Notes: a model not told the origin generated them from the sequence alone. Shown: positions 42,233-51,633, numbered from the stretch's first letter. The stretch is DNA of 64,000 bases from Oscillospiraceae bacterium (GCA_024404915.1 JAKSPJ010000005.1:122496-186495); one strand, 5' to 3'. Translations and numbers: made by a program.

Positions 42233-43987
42233 ATGAAATTCAAACGACTCGTAAGCATTCTTTGCAGTGCAGCGACAGCTGTGGCATCACTTGCCATGCC
42301 GCTGCCACCCGCCATGCAGACGGCAAAAGCAGCCGCTTCCGGTCCTGTCAGCTACTATGGACAGCTTCAGAAAAGCGGGAACCAGATTGTAGGCGCAAAA
42401 ACAGGCAATCCTGCGCAGGTGAAGGGCATGAGCTTTTTCTGGAGTAACTGGGGCGGACAATACTGGAACAGCGGCATCGTAAACCGCATGGTGGATGAAT
42501 TCAAATGTGAAATTCTGCGCTGTCCGGTTGGTGTGGATGAATCCGGTTCCATGTATTCCAGCGGTGATGTCAGTATGCTTCGCACCGTCCTGGATGCAGC
42601 AATTTCCAATGACATTTATGTGATTGTTGACTGGCATTCCCATGGAGCGCATAACAACACTAATGCTGCCAAATCCTTTTTCAATGATATCGCACGGGAT
42701 TACGGAAAATATGATAATGTGATTTTTGAGTTATACAATGAACCAACGAAAGTATCCTGGAATACGGTAAAATCCTATGCAGAAGCTGTTATTCCCACCA
42801 TTCGTCAATATTCCGATAATCTGATTGTGGTTGGTACGCCGACATGGTCTCAGGATGTAGATTCGGCTGCTTATAATCAGATCAATGACGAAAACATTGC
42901 TTATGTCATGCATTTTTATGCAGGCACACATGGCGACAGCCTGCGTCAGAAAGCAAATACAGCATTAAATCAGAATGCTGCTGTGTTCATTTCTGAATGG
43001 GGTACTGTAAATGCAGACGGCGATGGTGCTGTCAATTACAATTCCACAAAAGAATGGCTCAGCTGGATGGACTCCAGAAAACTTTCCTGGTGCAACTGGG
43101 CAATCAACAGCAAGGCAGAGGGCTCCAGTATCTTCACAAGTGACGGACAGGGGTTAACCGATGCAGGTAAGTATCTGAAAGAAATTCTGAACGCACATGC
43201 AGAAACTGCAGAATGGAGAAATGCAGCACCTGTTACTGAAACAACCACTACCACCACAACCACTACGACAACTACCACAACAACTACCACAACAACTACC
43301 ACAACAACTACTACTTCGGTAGTCACCACTGCAGCCACCACTTCTGATTCCGCAGCCACTGCCGCATCTTCCACCAGCACAACCACAACAACAGCAGAAC
43401 CGTTCTCTGCACTGCAGCTTCCTGAAAGCGGATCTGTTATTCTGGAAGCAGAAGCCTATTCTGCAATGGACGGCATACGGCTGGAGGATTGTGTGCTTGG
43501 CGGTCAGAATGTAGGCTACATCGAATCCGGCGACTGGATGGAATACGCCGTCAGCTGTAACAACGAGCAGACATACGAATTGGCAGTCCGTGTCGCCTCT
43601 CAGAATGGCGGTGGAAAATTCACTATCAGTGCGGATGGTAAAACAATTGCCTCTTTTGAAGTGCCCAGAACAGGAGATTGGCAGAATTGGGAAACCATTC
43701 AGACAGAAGTCACCATTCCCGCAGGAACAAAAGCATTAAAACTTGTGGCACAGGAAGGCGGTTTCAATGTTGACCAGTTTGCATTTACTGCCGTAAAGAA
43801 GAACACGCTGGGTGATGTCAATCTGGATGGAACAGTTACCATTGCAGATGCAATTCTCCTGCAAAGATACTTACTCTCCGAAAAAACACTCACCGCAGAA
43901 CAGGCAGCGCAGGCAGACATGAATCAGAATCATGTCATTTCTGTGATTGACCTGACACTTTTGAAAACAGTATTAATTCAGCGTTGA
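42233..43987 (+). CDS. cellulosomal endoglucanase: GH5, Thr linker, CBM6-like, dockerin
   Basis: 584 residues, secreted. Signal peptide to about residue 34 (AKAAA). GH5 catalytic domain 38-325: VDWHSHG, acid/base Glu170 in IFELYNEPTK and nucleophile Glu255 in VFISEWGTVN, also HFYAGTHG. A linker at 335-392 includes about 26 Thr in a row. A CBM6-like domain at 395-525 (VILEAEAYSAMDG, GYIESGDWMEYAV, GGFNVDQFAF). Type I dockerin at 527-584, LGDVNLDGTVTIADAILLQR and ADMNQNHVISVIDLTLLKT. It would hydrolyse beta-1,4-glucan while bound to a scaffoldin. Own promoter and terminator. Confidence 0.95.
   Translation: MKFKRLVSILCSAATAVASLAMPLPPAMQTAKAAASGPVSYYGQLQKSGNQIVGAKTGNPAQVKGMSFFWSNWGGQYWNSGIVNRMVDEFKCEILRCPVGVDESGSMYSSGDVSMLRTVLDAAISNDIYVIVDWHSHGAHNNTNAAKSFFNDIARDYGKYDNVIFELYNEPTKVSWNTVKSYAEAVIPTIRQYSDNLIVVGTPTWSQDVDSAAYNQINDENIAYVMHFYAGTHGDSLRQKANTALNQNAAVFISEWGTVNADGDGAVNYNSTKEWLSWMDSRKLSWCNWAINSKAEGSSIFTSDGQGLTDAGKYLKEILNAHAETAEWRNAAPVTETTTTTTTTTTTTTTTTTTTTTTTTTSVVTTAATTSDSAATAASSTSTTTTTAEPFSALQLPESGSVILEAEAYSAMDGIRLEDCVLGGQNVGYIESGDWMEYAVSCNNEQTYELAVRVASQNGGGKFTISADGKTIASFEVPRTGDWQNWETIQTEVTIPAGTKALKLVAQEGGFNVDQFAFTAVKKNTLGDVNLDGTVTIADAILLQRYLLSEKTLTAEQAAQADMNQNHVISVIDLTLLKTVLIQR
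43244..43321 (+). repeat. ACN trinucleotide tract coding for poly-Thr
   Basis: Tandem ACA/ACT/ACC codons, partly as repeated ACAACTACC-like nonamers, encode the unbroken Thr run of the cellulase linker. Length is likely to vary between strains. Confidence 0.85.
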
Positions 43988-44030
43988 TTCTTTCTAAAAG
44001 ATACAACTGAATTGTATCGCATCAGAAATA

Positions 44031-44067
44031 CAATGAGCAGCAGATAGTCATTTCTGCTGCTCACTTT
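44031..44067 (+). terminator. terminator of the cellulase gene
   Basis: TGAGCAGCAGA / TCTGCTGCTCA stem followed by CTTTTTATT. Confidence 0.85.
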
Positions 44068-44105
44068 TTATTCCTGTTCGCACTTCTGGCAAACCAAATT
44101 AGTCT

Positions 44106-44149
44106 ATACAAAAAGAAAAGACTGCAGAATCACTAAAACTCTGCAGTCT
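44106..44149 (-). terminator. terminator of tRNA-Trp
   Basis: AGACTGCAGA / TCTGCAGTCT stem then TTTCTTTTT on the minus strand. Confidence 0.85.
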
Positions 44150-44156
44150 GATTTCT

Positions 44157-44232
44157 TGGCAGGGGCAGAAGGAATCGAACCCTCGGCACACGGATTTGGA
44201 GTCCGTTGCTCTACCAGCTGAGCTATACCCCT
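44157..44232 (-). tRNA. tRNA-Trp (CCA)
   Basis: 76-nt gene including encoded CCA. Acceptor AGGGGTA pairs with TGCCCCT, discriminator G; anticodon loop CTCCAAA in stem CGGA/TCCG; T-loop GTTCGATTC. Confidence 0.95.
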
Positions 44233-44244
44233 ACAACGGTATTT

Positions 44245-44273
44245 ATTATACCACAATTGGAAGAAAATGTCAA
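44245..44273 (-). promoter_or_regulatory. consensus promoter of tRNA-Trp
   Basis: Minus strand TTGACA (44273-44268), 17-bp spacer, TATAAT (44250-44245). Confidence 0.85.
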
Positions 44274-44361
44274 TAGGAAACGAATTTTTTTTGAAATCAC
44301 GCAACGAAAGCTGATTTTTGCGCAAAAAAATTGTTCTTTTTTCACAAATTCTATTTCAAAC

Positions 44362-44389
44362 AGAAGGAGCAGCTGCAGCTGCTCCTTCT
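44362..44389 (-). terminator. 28-bp perfect palindrome behind the esterase gene
   Basis: The centre is CAGCTGCAGCTG flanked by AGAAGGAG and CTCCTTCT. Located directly after the CE3 gene stop on the minus strand, but with only a weak T content after it; probable terminator or 3' stabilising hairpin. Confidence 0.6.
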
Positions 44390-44397
44390 CATACCTG

Positions 44398-45828
44398 TCA
44401 GGATTGAAACAAAATACGCTTCATCTGATTCAGATCATATACATTCAATACGTCATCTTCATGCAAATCTCCAGCCTTCCAGTTCTGAAGCTCCGTATCC
44501 GGCAGAGACAACAGCCACTTCTGCAGAAGCACTGCATCTGCCAGATTAAAGGCCCCATCTCCGTTCAGATCACCTGCCGCCGGAAGATTGTTTTCATCCA
44601 GCTTTGTAATCATCACTTCATCCAGATAGAAATCGCAGGTGGATTCACTGGTTTCAAAATACAGTATGTGTTCTGTTCCCTCCGGGATCACATAATCCAT
44701 ACTGGAAAGCGTTGCCCATACGCCCTGCGCCGAATCACATTCTGCAAAGGTGTCATACACTGTCTTTTCGCCATCATTGTATTGCATCGTCATTTTGAAA
44801 TGCGCACTGCTTTCCGTATTCTGCATTATTTTTGCTTTAATCTGCAAATGGGTACCCACAGGACAACGTCTGCTGTTAAGCTCGTAAGCAATCCCATTCC
44901 AATCCATAGTACGGCCTGTAACAGATGCAGCCCCCGTGCCTTCAAAGGATTTTTCCGTCGTAACAGCTACTGATGCACCGCCTCGTGACTGCCATCCGGA
45001 TAAGCTTTTTTCAAAATCAGAGTGCAGTATTTCAGGGTTCTCATTATCCGCATCGCCGCCCTTTGATGTCAGGTATTCCGCAATGACTTCTGCCCAGAAT
45101 TTCCCCATTTTTTCATAGCCTGCGCCGCTGGGATGCAGATTATCTGAGGACATATCTGCCATGCCGTTCAGACTGCCGTGAACATCTGCAAACATGACAT
45201 TATCGCCGTAGGACTCTGCAACTTTTTTCACCGTATTATTGTAGTTGCCCACTCGCTGAGGGCTGCCTCCGTAAGCTGTAAACTCCGGAATAGAGCCCAA
45301 GAAAATAACGCCGTCCTCCGGCATATCCCCCAGGATATAGTCAATCAGCGTGTGCAAATCATTTTCGCAGGCAGTCAGGTCACGATTTGCGGTCATATCA
45401 TTTGTGCCAATAATCAGCAACACAATATCCGGCTGTGCATTCTTGACAGCATCCTTGCTTTGCAGCCGCTCCAGAAGGCCGTTTTCGCCCCAGCTGGGAA
45501 TGGGATACTGTTGTTTAATAGTAAATCCACTGTATCCTGCATGGTTTCCATCATACCGGCAATTCTGTCCATTATAATTGAAGCTTTCTGAATTTCGGCC
45601 TTCCGGTCCAACCATGTCAAAGTCAATCTCCTTGGCTTTCAGAGCGTAGTCCAGATATTTCCGATAGCCGCCATCCTCACCCAGACCAAAGGTGATAGAA
45701 TCGCCAATTGGCATAATGTGAATCTGATCTGCCGCCCCCGCCTGCTGATACACCTGCGGTACAGAGGCCATTGCTGTGAGAGATACTGCGCAAGCAGCCG
45801 TGAACGCTTTCCATTTTCTCATAGTCAT
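44398..45828 (-). CDS. cellulosomal acetyl xylan esterase: CE3 SGNH, CBM22-like, dockerin
   Basis: 476 residues, secreted. Signal peptide to about residue 32. CE3-type SGNH hydrolase domain: HIMPIGDSITFGLGEDGGYR with nucleophile Ser (block I), HAGYSGFTI (block II), LLIIGTNDM (block III) and DNLHPSGAGYEKM with the Asp-His pair (block V). CBM22-like module from about 265 (DFEKSLSGWQSRGGAS, ASVTGRTMDWNGIAYEL). C-terminal dockerin AAGDLNGDGAFNLADAVLLQ and GDLHEDDVLNVYDLNQMKR. It should remove acetyl groups from xylan and work with the nearby cellulase. GGGGAG supports the ATG at 45828. Confidence 0.93.
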   Translation of the reverse strand: MTMRKWKAFTAACAVSLTAMASVPQVYQQAGAADQIHIMPIGDSITFGLGEDGGYRKYLDYALKAKEIDFDMVGPEGRNSESFNYNGQNCRYDGNHAGYSGFTIKQQYPIPSWGENGLLERLQSKDAVKNAQPDIVLLIIGTNDMTANRDLTACENDLHTLIDYILGDMPEDGVIFLGSIPEFTAYGGSPQRVGNYNNTVKKVAESYGDNVMFADVHGSLNGMADMSSDNLHPSGAGYEKMGKFWAEVIAEYLTSKGGDADNENPEILHSDFEKSLSGWQSRGGASVAVTTEKSFEGTGAASVTGRTMDWNGIAYELNSRRCPVGTHLQIKAKIMQNTESSAHFKMTMQYNDGEKTVYDTFAECDSAQGVWATLSSMDYVIPEGTEHILYFETSESTCDFYLDEVMITKLDENNLPAAGDLNGDGAFNLADAVLLQKWLLSLPDTELQNWKAGDLHEDDVLNVYDLNQMKRILFQS

Positions 45829-46070
45829 TTCAACTCCCCTATTTTTTTGACCTGAACAAATACACATCTCGTTTTATATTACTGCACATTCGCTCATTGT
45901 CCGATATTCTGCATGATAATGTCTGATATCAACCCTGTCCCTATTCCATTTTATTTTACCACATTACGGAGAGATACACAAGAACTAATAAGAAATATCG
46001 TAGATACTGCCAAATCATGATATCGCATTTTATCTAATTCCACAATAGGTTTCATACAACTTTTTTCGCC

Positions 46071-46108
46071 AAGAAGAAAGGGAACAGTACAATCAGCACT
46101 GCTCCCTT
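46071..46108 (-). terminator. terminator of the vWA lipoprotein gene
   Basis: AAGGGAGCAGT / ACTGTTCCCTT on the minus strand, followed by TCTTCTT. Confidence 0.75.
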
Positions 46109-46115
46109 GTCATTA

Positions 46116-47456
46116 TTATTCTGCGGACAATTCATTGATATTGCGAACAATGATGTCGTGCAGCAGCTCCACTTCATATGCACCCACGATGGGTTCCAGA
46201 TGAGAATCTCCCACACCGGAATCATCTGTCAGGAAAACATAGTTGCTGTTTGTCATAATTGCGACAGCACGTCCGAACAATTCTGTACTGCGGTCCGCAT
46301 TGGATGCAACCACCGGCACAACGTGAATACCCTTTTCTGCGGCAGACTGAATTGCTCTCTGCAGCTTCTCTTCATTTTTGCTGCCGTCATGAGGAGGCGC
46401 ATCAAAAATCAGGAATGCAATCTTGTTGGTATTGTCACTCCATCCGCCGTTCACCAGGGTTTCCTCCAGAATCTCAGCCACTGCCTCAGGAAAATCACCG
46501 CCGCCGCTTGCATATTCATCATTCAGGGCTTTCTGAATGTTCTTGATATCATCGGTAAAGGGGTTGCACTTTGTCACATACTCGTCAGATTCATCCTTGT
46601 AGAAATTCACTGAGAACTTTGTATTTTCATTTGCAACTTCCCCTGCAATGGCTGCAAAGTCCTTTTGCAGATAGGTCAGCTCATCACCCATGGAACCAGT
46701 AGTATCCAGAATAAACATAACCTCTGTTTCACCGTAGGAGACAGAAGAGGCACTGGTATCAATGTTGTATTCCAGTGTCTGCACCTGTTCAGCACTGCCC
46801 TGTCCATCGCTGCTCTGCGTTTCCGCATGAAAGACAATATCCTCTGAACCCGTTGTCACAATACGGTAATCACCTGCCTGATTCGGATAAAACAGATATG
46901 CATTGCCGTTCTTGTCTGTTGCCGCACTCCAGATTACATCTCCGGTACTGTGATTCATGAGCTGTACCGTCTGATTGCGCACAGGTTCACCTGCATTTGT
47001 CAGCGTTACAGCAACTCTTGTGCAGGGCTGCAAACCGAACGCAGGGAACGTAATCAGATTTGTGTTCACCAGATTCGCAAAGAAACCCCAGTTTTCATTG
47101 TCATTCCATTCGCCTGCCGTCAGAACAAAAGGCTGTCCTGCTGATGGCTCCGCATCCGGTTCTTCAATGATTTCATCGTCGCCCTCTGCCGGTTCCTTTT
47201 CAGGATCGGCTGTCGGTTCTGCCTCATCCATTGCCTCATCCGCCATTTCTTCAGCAGCCTCAGGTGCTTCCTCTGCCTCGCCTTTTACGGCCGCTTCTTC
47301 TGCAAAATCAGCAGACCCGGCACTGCTGTACTCCATACCATCCACGCCGTTCAACGTCATGGTGTCCTCGGTTTTGGCCATGTCGCTGCCGCATGCAGAC
47401 AGAATCACTGCTGGGCTGAAAACTGCCAGTGCAATCGCTTTCATTCTTCTCTTCAT
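46116..47456 (-). CDS. surface lipoprotein with acidic linker and von Willebrand A domain
   Basis: 446 residues. Lipobox ILSACGS puts Cys22 as the lipidated residue. Residues 40-107 are a Glu/Ala/Pro-rich acidic spacer. A beta-sandwich domain (VAVTLTNAGEPVRNQTVQLM, YRIVTTGSEDIVFHAE) precedes the vWA domain at 245-446 with an intact MIDAS start MFILDTTGSMGDELTYLQ and later KIAFLIFDAPPHDG. Such proteins bind protein or matrix ligands through a metal ion. No neighbouring BatA/MoxR-type genes, so partners are unknown. RBS AAGGAGG. Confidence 0.88.
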   Translation of the reverse strand: MKRRMKAIALAVFSPAVILSACGSDMAKTEDTMTLNGVDGMEYSSAGSADFAEEAAVKGEAEEAPEAAEEMADEAMDEAEPTADPEKEPAEGDDEIIEEPDAEPSAGQPFVLTAGEWNDNENWGFFANLVNTNLITFPAFGLQPCTRVAVTLTNAGEPVRNQTVQLMNHSTGDVIWSAATDKNGNAYLFYPNQAGDYRIVTTGSEDIVFHAETQSSDGQGSAEQVQTLEYNIDTSASSVSYGETEVMFILDTTGSMGDELTYLQKDFAAIAGEVANENTKFSVNFYKDESDEYVTKCNPFTDDIKNIQKALNDEYASGGGDFPEAVAEILEETLVNGGWSDNTNKIAFLIFDAPPHDGSKNEEKLQRAIQSAAEKGIHVVPVVASNADRSTELFGRAVAIMTNSNYVFLTDDSGVGDSHLEPIVGAYEVELLHDIIVRNINELSAE

Positions 47457-47680
47457 AATCGTATCCTCCTTAAAATTGGTTATGTATCAATATCATATGT
47501 GATGGGCTCTGTTGTTCCTTGTGTCATTATTATAGCACAAGAATGGCATAAAATGCAACAACATTGCAGTAACTATTCTATTACGATTCATTTACCACAT
47601 ATGTCATTCTTTACGCATTACAGTCATTTCCGGTGGATTTATGACAAATTCGTCAATATTCCTTTACAGCCAAGAAACAG

Positions 47681-47716
47681 AAAACACCTTCTGTTCATCA
47701 TCAGGAAGGTGTTTTT
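47681..47716 (-). terminator. terminator of the MBL-fold gene
   Basis: AACACCTTCCTG / CAGAAGGTGTTTT on the minus strand. Confidence 0.85.
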
Positions 47717-47717
47717 A

Positions 47718-48605
47718 TTATAAATTCACGTTTTTTTCTATTGTAACCTTTTGTTCTGACACAGAAAACAGAATTGTGCCATCCAGATCAGTGCGGTAAA
47801 TCTCACAACCAATCTCATGCAGCCGTGACAAACATTTCTCGGAGGGATGGCCGTAATCATTCAGCGCACCGCAGGAAACAGCCGCATATTTCGGAGACAG
47901 GGCCGAAAGAAATTCTGCACCGGAAGAACTACCGCTGCCGTGATGAGATACCTTGTAAAGCGTGACAGGCGTAACCAGATTCTCCTCCAGAAATGCTTTT
48001 TCTCCCGCTTCTGACAAATCTCCTGCCAGAAACATACTGAAATCACCTGCGGTTATGCGGCACCCCAGAGAAGCATCGTTCAGATTATCAAAAGAAGATG
48101 CATTCACAGAAAGGAACTCCAGATGAATATCATCCAGCTGAATCTGCTGATGACATTCCGGAATACTGACAGTCACTTTTTTCTGCTCCGCTTTGTCAAG
48201 CAGATTAGAAAACAAATCCGTGGTTGGCAGCAGATGCTCAGGCATGTCGGGAAGATACAGCGTTTTCACAGGCAGATGTTCCAGAATCGTCTGTAATCCA
48301 CCTGCATGGTCTGCATGAGGGTGCGTCAGAATAATGCCATCCAGCTCTGAAATATGCAGTGCCTTTATTGCCTGCAAAATGTGATATCCCTCAGATGCCT
48401 CTGCTCCGTCAATCAGCATTGCATGATTCTGCGACTGAATCAGGATAGAGTCGCCCTGTCCCACAGCCAGCACATATACATGGAGCAATTCGTTTTCCTG
48501 TATTGCCTGCCGTGGCTGCGTCGCAAACCATACAGCAAGGCATACAGCCAGAAAAAGAATGCCTGCAGCCAGATAAAACGGAAGCTTTTTTTTCTTTTTT
48601 TCCAA
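47718..48605 (-). CDS. membrane-anchored MBL-fold hydrolase, ComEC C-terminal type
   Basis: 295 residues counted from a TTG. One N-terminal helix (PFYLAAGILFLAVCLAVWF), then an outside beta-lactamase fold: VGQGDSILIQSQNHAMLIDG, TDPHADHAGG-like GIILTHPHADHAGGLQTILE (metal His/Asp), MFLAGDLSEAGE and KVSHHGSGSSSG. Similar to the C-terminal domain of ComEC, a nuclease-like or unknown hydrolase. The TTG lacks a ribosome binding site; a better start is the ATG at 48673, in another frame, which reaches this frame by a minus-1 slip at an A-run (see separate entry). Sits directly behind queF. Confidence 0.85.
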   Translation of the reverse strand: MEKKKKKLPFYLAAGILFLAVCLAVWFATQPRQAIQENELLHVYVLAVGQGDSILIQSQNHAMLIDGAEASEGYHILQAIKALHISELDGIILTHPHADHAGGLQTILEHLPVKTLYLPDMPEHLLPTTDLFSNLLDKAEQKKVTVSIPECHQQIQLDDIHLEFLSVNASSFDNLNDASLGCRITAGDFSMFLAGDLSEAGEKAFLEENLVTPVTLYKVSHHGSGSSSGAEFLSALSPKYAAVSCGALNDYGHPSEKCLSRLHEIGCEIYRTDLDGTILFSVSEQKVTIEKNVNL

Positions 48606-48673
48606 TACGCACGCCGTTTTTCTTTTCGGTATAATCTGCTGATCCGGTCAATATGCTGACGATTCTCTTTCAT
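48588..48673 (-). other. upstream frame and slippery A-tract of the MBL-fold gene
   Basis: ATG at 48673, 5 bp after the queF stop, opens MKENRQHIDRISRLYRKEKR and continues to WKKRKK over ATTGG-A7-G-A8-GCTTC. Reading AAA AAA AGC shifts by -1 to AAA AAA AAG CTT, exactly the frame of the MBL protein, giving a basic cytosolic N-terminus before its membrane helix. Could be programmed slippage, phase variation or a one-base sequence error. Confidence 0.55.
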
Positions 48674-48678
48674 CCTGC

Positions 48679-49173
48679 TCAGCGGTTATTTACCGGCTCC
48701 GGATACATGTCATGCTGCGTCAGACGCTGCCATGCCACCTGTTCCCATTTGGTCCCCTTCTTGCCGTAATTGCAGTAGGGATCAATAGATAAACCGCCGC
48801 GGGGCAGGAATTTTCCCCAAACCTCAATATAGTATGGATCCATCAGCTGAATCAGATCATTCATAATAATATTAACACAGTCTTCGTGGAAATCTCCGTG
48901 GTTTCTGAAACTGAACAAATACAGCTTCAGGGATTTGCTTTCGACCATTTTGATATCCGGCACATAGGAAATATAAATGACAGCAAAATCAGGCTGCCCG
49001 GTAATCGGGCAAAGGCTGGTAAATTCCGGGCAGTTGAATTTTACAAAATAGTCTCTGCCCGGGTGCTTATTCTCAAATGTTTCCAGGACGGAAGGGTCAT
49101 AGTCAGAAGGATACTTCGTATGCTGATTTCCCAGCAGGGACAATCCTTCCTGTTCTTTATTTCTTTCGCTCAT
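48679..49173 (-). CDS. queF: NADPH-dependent 7-cyano-7-deazaguanine reductase
   Basis: 164-residue T-fold enzyme (short YkvM type) reducing preQ0 to preQ1 in queuosine synthesis. Catalytic Cys in [15 protein letters not shown] and the QueF motif [20 protein letters not shown]. Last gene of the que operon, 14 bp after queC, RBS AAAGGAGA. Confidence 0.96.
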   Translation of the reverse strand: MSERNKEQEGLSLLGNQHTKYPSDYDPSVLETFENKHPGRDYFVKFNCPEFTSLCPITGQPDFAVIYISYVPDIKMVESKSLKLYLFSFRNHGDFHEDCVNIIMNDLIQLMDPYYIEVWGKFLPRGGLSIDPYCNYGKKGTKWEQVAWQRLTQHDMYPEPVNNR

Positions 49174-49187
49174 TTCAGATTCTCCTT

Positions 49188-49865
49188 TTATAGTGCAGGG
49201 TCTGCAATATGATTTGCTGCAAAGGCGGCTGCACGGTCACGGCAGGTACCGCAAAGACCACAGGGCTTTTCTCCGCCTTCATAACAACTCCATGTAAGAT
49301 GATAGGGGGCACCAAGCTTCATGCCCTCTGCAACGACATCTGCCTTTGTTTTGGATACAAAGGGTGCTTCAATCCGAAGCTGATTGCCGCTGCCAAGATA
49401 AATGGCAGTATTCATCGCATCATTAAATGCTGAACTGCAATCGGGATATGCATTGCCTGCCGCATCATCGGAATGCGCACCGTAATATATGACCTCGCAG
49501 CTATGAGACAAGGCTACACTTGCAGCAGATGACAAAAACAGGCCGTTGCGGAATGGAACATAAGTCGATACCGGCTTGCCATCTGTTTCAGAAAGCTGCT
49601 CTGCATAACTTGTTTTCGGAATATCTGCGGTGCTTCCCTGAAGCAGAGAACAGTCAGAATCTGCAAAAATCAATGCAAGATCCAATGTCTGCAGTTTCAC
49701 ATGATAATACTCTGCCACACGCTGAGCTGCTTCCAGCTCCTTTGTATGCTTCTGGCCATAGGATATGGACAACGCCAGTACTTCATCTGCGCCGTATTTA
49801 TCCACTGCCAATGCCAGACAGGTTGTGCTGTCGAGACCGCCGCTGAATAAAACCAATGCTTTCAT
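49188..49865 (-). CDS. queC: 7-cyano-7-deazaguanine synthase
   Basis: 225 residues. Converts 7-carboxy-7-deazaguanine to preQ0 with ATP and ammonia. PP-loop [35 protein letters not shown], and the zinc-binding tail [18 protein letters not shown]. Start overlaps the folE stop by four bases. Confidence 0.96.
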   Translation of the reverse strand: MKALVLFSGGLDSTTCLALAVDKYGADEVLALSISYGQKHTKELEAAQRVAEYYHVKLQTLDLALIFADSDCSLLQGSTADIPKTSYAEQLSETDGKPVSTYVPFRNGLFLSSAASVALSHSCEVIYYGAHSDDAAGNAYPDCSSAFNDAMNTAIYLGSGNQLRIEAPFVSKTKADVVAEGMKLGAPYHLTWSCYEGGEKPCGLCGTCRDRAAAFAANHIADPAL

Positions 49866-50431
49866 TTTACATCCTCCGTAACCAGTCTTTGCAGATCCCG
49901 GTCTTCTTTGAATTTTCCGCAGAAAGTGCGTGTAATAGTGCGGGCTGTCGTATTGCGGATACCTCTTGCTGTCATACAGCTGTGCGTTCCTGCAATCACA
50001 ATGCCGACATCCTCGGTCTCTGCTGCTTCCATCATGATTTCCGCAATATCAGAGCCAAGACGTTCCTGCAGCTGCAGCCGCTTTGCCGCCATATCACAGA
50101 TACGGGCAATCTTGCTGAGGCCGATGACTTTTTTTCTGGGCAGATATGCCACATGCACCCTCATATCATACATCAGTGCCAGATGGTGTTCGCAATAGGA
50201 AAAAACTTCAATATCCCGTACCACCACAGGGCCGGAAACATCCGGTGCTGTGAATGTCTTGCCGAACATCTCCGCAATTTCATGGTTGGTATAACCGATT
50301 CCTTCAAACACTTCCGTATACATTCTTGCCACACGGGAGGGCGTTTCCAGCAATCCTTCCCGATTCGGGTCTTCTCCCAATGCAACCAGAATGCCGCGGA
50401 TATGTTCTTCAATTGCAGCCTGATTTATCAT
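49862..50431 (-). CDS. folE: GTP cyclohydrolase I
   Basis: 189 residues. Converts GTP to dihydroneopterin triphosphate, the entry compound for both folate and queuosine; its place inside the que operon points to queuosine. Features: [38 protein letters not shown] (zinc ligands Cys and His), [16 protein letters not shown] and [19 protein letters not shown] is 6 bp from the ATG at 50431; an ATG six codons earlier overlaps queE and has no site. Confidence 0.96.
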   Translation of the reverse strand: MINQAAIEEHIRGILVALGEDPNREGLLETPSRVARMYTEVFEGIGYTNHEIAEMFGKTFTAPDVSGPVVVRDIEVFSYCEHHLALMYDMRVHVAYLPRKKVIGLSKIARICDMAAKRLQLQERLGSDIAEIMMEAAETEDVGIVIAGTHSCMTARGIRNTTARTITRTFCGKFKEDRDLQRLVTEDVK

Positions 50432-50432
50432 A

Positions 50433-51092
50433 TTACACTCCCCTTGCATCCGGCGGCCATATCATCTTGTGAAGCTGGAGCTGCAGTCGGATGCCTTCCA
50501 GATGATATTCCTTCATAAAATCCACAATGTCAGCCGGTTCAATACTGCCGAACACAGGACTGATAAAAATCTGACATTTGCCAATCAGCTGATATTCCTC
50601 CACAATCTCTGCCATGCGTTCCAGATCTTCCCGGGAACCGCATACAAATTTCAAGGTATCCGTAGGAATCAGCCGGCTGAAATTTTCCAGGCACATTTGG
50701 GATTCCATGCCGCTGGAGGGCAGCTTATAATCCATTGTATAAGAGGGACGATGGGTTTCAAACAAAGGCAGCAGAACACTGCCGTTGGTTTCCACCTCCA
50801 CAAGAAAACCTGCCTCTCCCAATGCGGCTGCCAGTGCGGCAAAATCGTTTTGCAGAAGCGGCTCTCCACCAGTAATTGTCACATGGCGAATGCCTGCCTC
50901 TTTTGCCAGATTGCAGAGTGCCTGTTCTGTCACAGGGGTACAGGGGGCATCTGCCTGATTGGCCCACATGGTATCGCACCATCTGCACTGCAGATTACAC
51001 CCTGCGAACCGCAGAAACAGCGCAAGTTTTCCTGCATGCTGCCCCTCGCCGTTGATGCTGACAAATTGTTCAGCTAATTGAAATGTTCCCAT
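50433..51092 (-). CDS. queE: 7-carboxy-7-deazaguanine synthase (radical SAM)
   Basis: 219 residues. Radical SAM ring contraction of carboxytetrahydropterin. [20 protein letters not shown], then the cluster motif [10 protein letters not shown] (CxxxCxxC), [11 protein letters not shown], and a C-terminal region of QueE type. One-base overlap with queD (TAATG). Confidence 0.96.
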   Translation of the reverse strand: MGTFQLAEQFVSINGEGQHAGKLALFLRFAGCNLQCRWCDTMWANQADAPCTPVTEQALCNLAKEAGIRHVTITGGEPLLQNDFAALAAALGEAGFLVEVETNGSVLLPLFETHRPSYTMDYKLPSSGMESQMCLENFSRLIPTDTLKFVCGSREDLERMAEIVEEYQLIGKCQIFISPVFGSIEPADIVDFMKEYHLEGIRLQLQLHKMIWPPDARGV

Positions 51093-51517
51093 TATTTTCT
51101 ATCCTCGTAACATGCACAATTATTGGGCGTTTCATAAACGGTCACCCGCACAACAGGCAAGCCTTTCCTGGAAAGTGTCTCATAAAATGACTTCGCAAAG
51201 TTTTCAGCTGTGGGACGATACGGCACTGCAATCAAACGAAATCCCTCTGTCTGCAATGCAGAAACCGTAGTGCTTTGCAGTGTGTTTTCTTCATAAATCA
51301 GCGCATGGTCATATTCCTCTGCCAGTGCACGGACAGCAGATTTCAAATCAAAAAAATCGAGAACCATACCTCTTTTTTCGCCTTCTGTCTGAAGCTCCTC
51401 TGCGCCTGCTTCCACCTCAATATTCCAGCGGTGGCCATGCAGATTGGCACATTTCCCCTGATATCCGTGCAGAAAATGCGCACTGTCAAAAGCGGCAGAT
51501 GTCTTTAAAATATACAT
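51092..51517 (-). CDS. queD: 6-carboxytetrahydropterin synthase
   Basis: 141 residues. T-fold zinc enzyme making 6-carboxytetrahydropterin. FDSAHFLHGYQGKCANLHGH supplies the zinc His residues; MVLDFFDLKSAVRALAEEYDH and TVYETPNNCACY complete the family pattern. Start chosen at 51517, with AGGAG 8 bp upstream; the frame extends further but through the terminator. First gene of queD-queE-folE-queC-queF. Confidence 0.96.
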   Translation of the reverse strand: MYILKTSAAFDSAHFLHGYQGKCANLHGHRWNIEVEAGAEELQTEGEKRGMVLDFFDLKSAVRALAEEYDHALIYEENTLQSTTVSALQTEGFRLIAVPYRPTAENFAKSFYETLSRKGLPVVRVTVYETPNNCACYEDRK

Positions 51518-51530
51518 GCCCTCATCTCCT

Positions 51531-51559
51531 AAAAAAATACGCCTGCCAAGACAGACGTA
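51531..51559 (-). terminator. attenuator terminator in the queD leader
   Basis: TACGTCTGTC / GCAGGCGTA hairpin with G-U pairs then seven T, ending at the AGGAG ribosome binding site of queD. Its position demands conditional read-through. Confidence 0.8.
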
Positions 51560-51633
51560 CATAATCATTATGCAGAATGCCCGTAGTTTTGTTTAATGAC
51601 AGGATGGTGCAAACGAACTGTCAAGGTTTCCCT
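51560..51633 (-). promoter_or_regulatory. queD leader, candidate preQ1-responsive element
   Basis: About 75 nt between the promoter start and the attenuator. It contains CCTTGACAG / CTGTCATT complementarity and GGGCATTCTGCATAATGATT. I could not match it to the preQ1-I, -II or -III consensus by eye. Function is inferred from position. Confidence 0.4.

Noticed and set aside
43036..43386. Antisense frame encoding a poly-Val stretch opposite the cellulase linker
   Set aside because: It is the mirror of the poly-Thr codon tract; no ribosome binding site or independent coding signal.
45178..45591. Plus-strand frame opposite the CE3 esterase
   Set aside because: Shadow of a well-supported dockerin esterase; no start signal.
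51560..51633. preQ1-I or THF riboswitch
   Set aside because: The short preQ1-I pseudoknot core and the THF conserved blocks are not recognisable; left as an unassigned leader.
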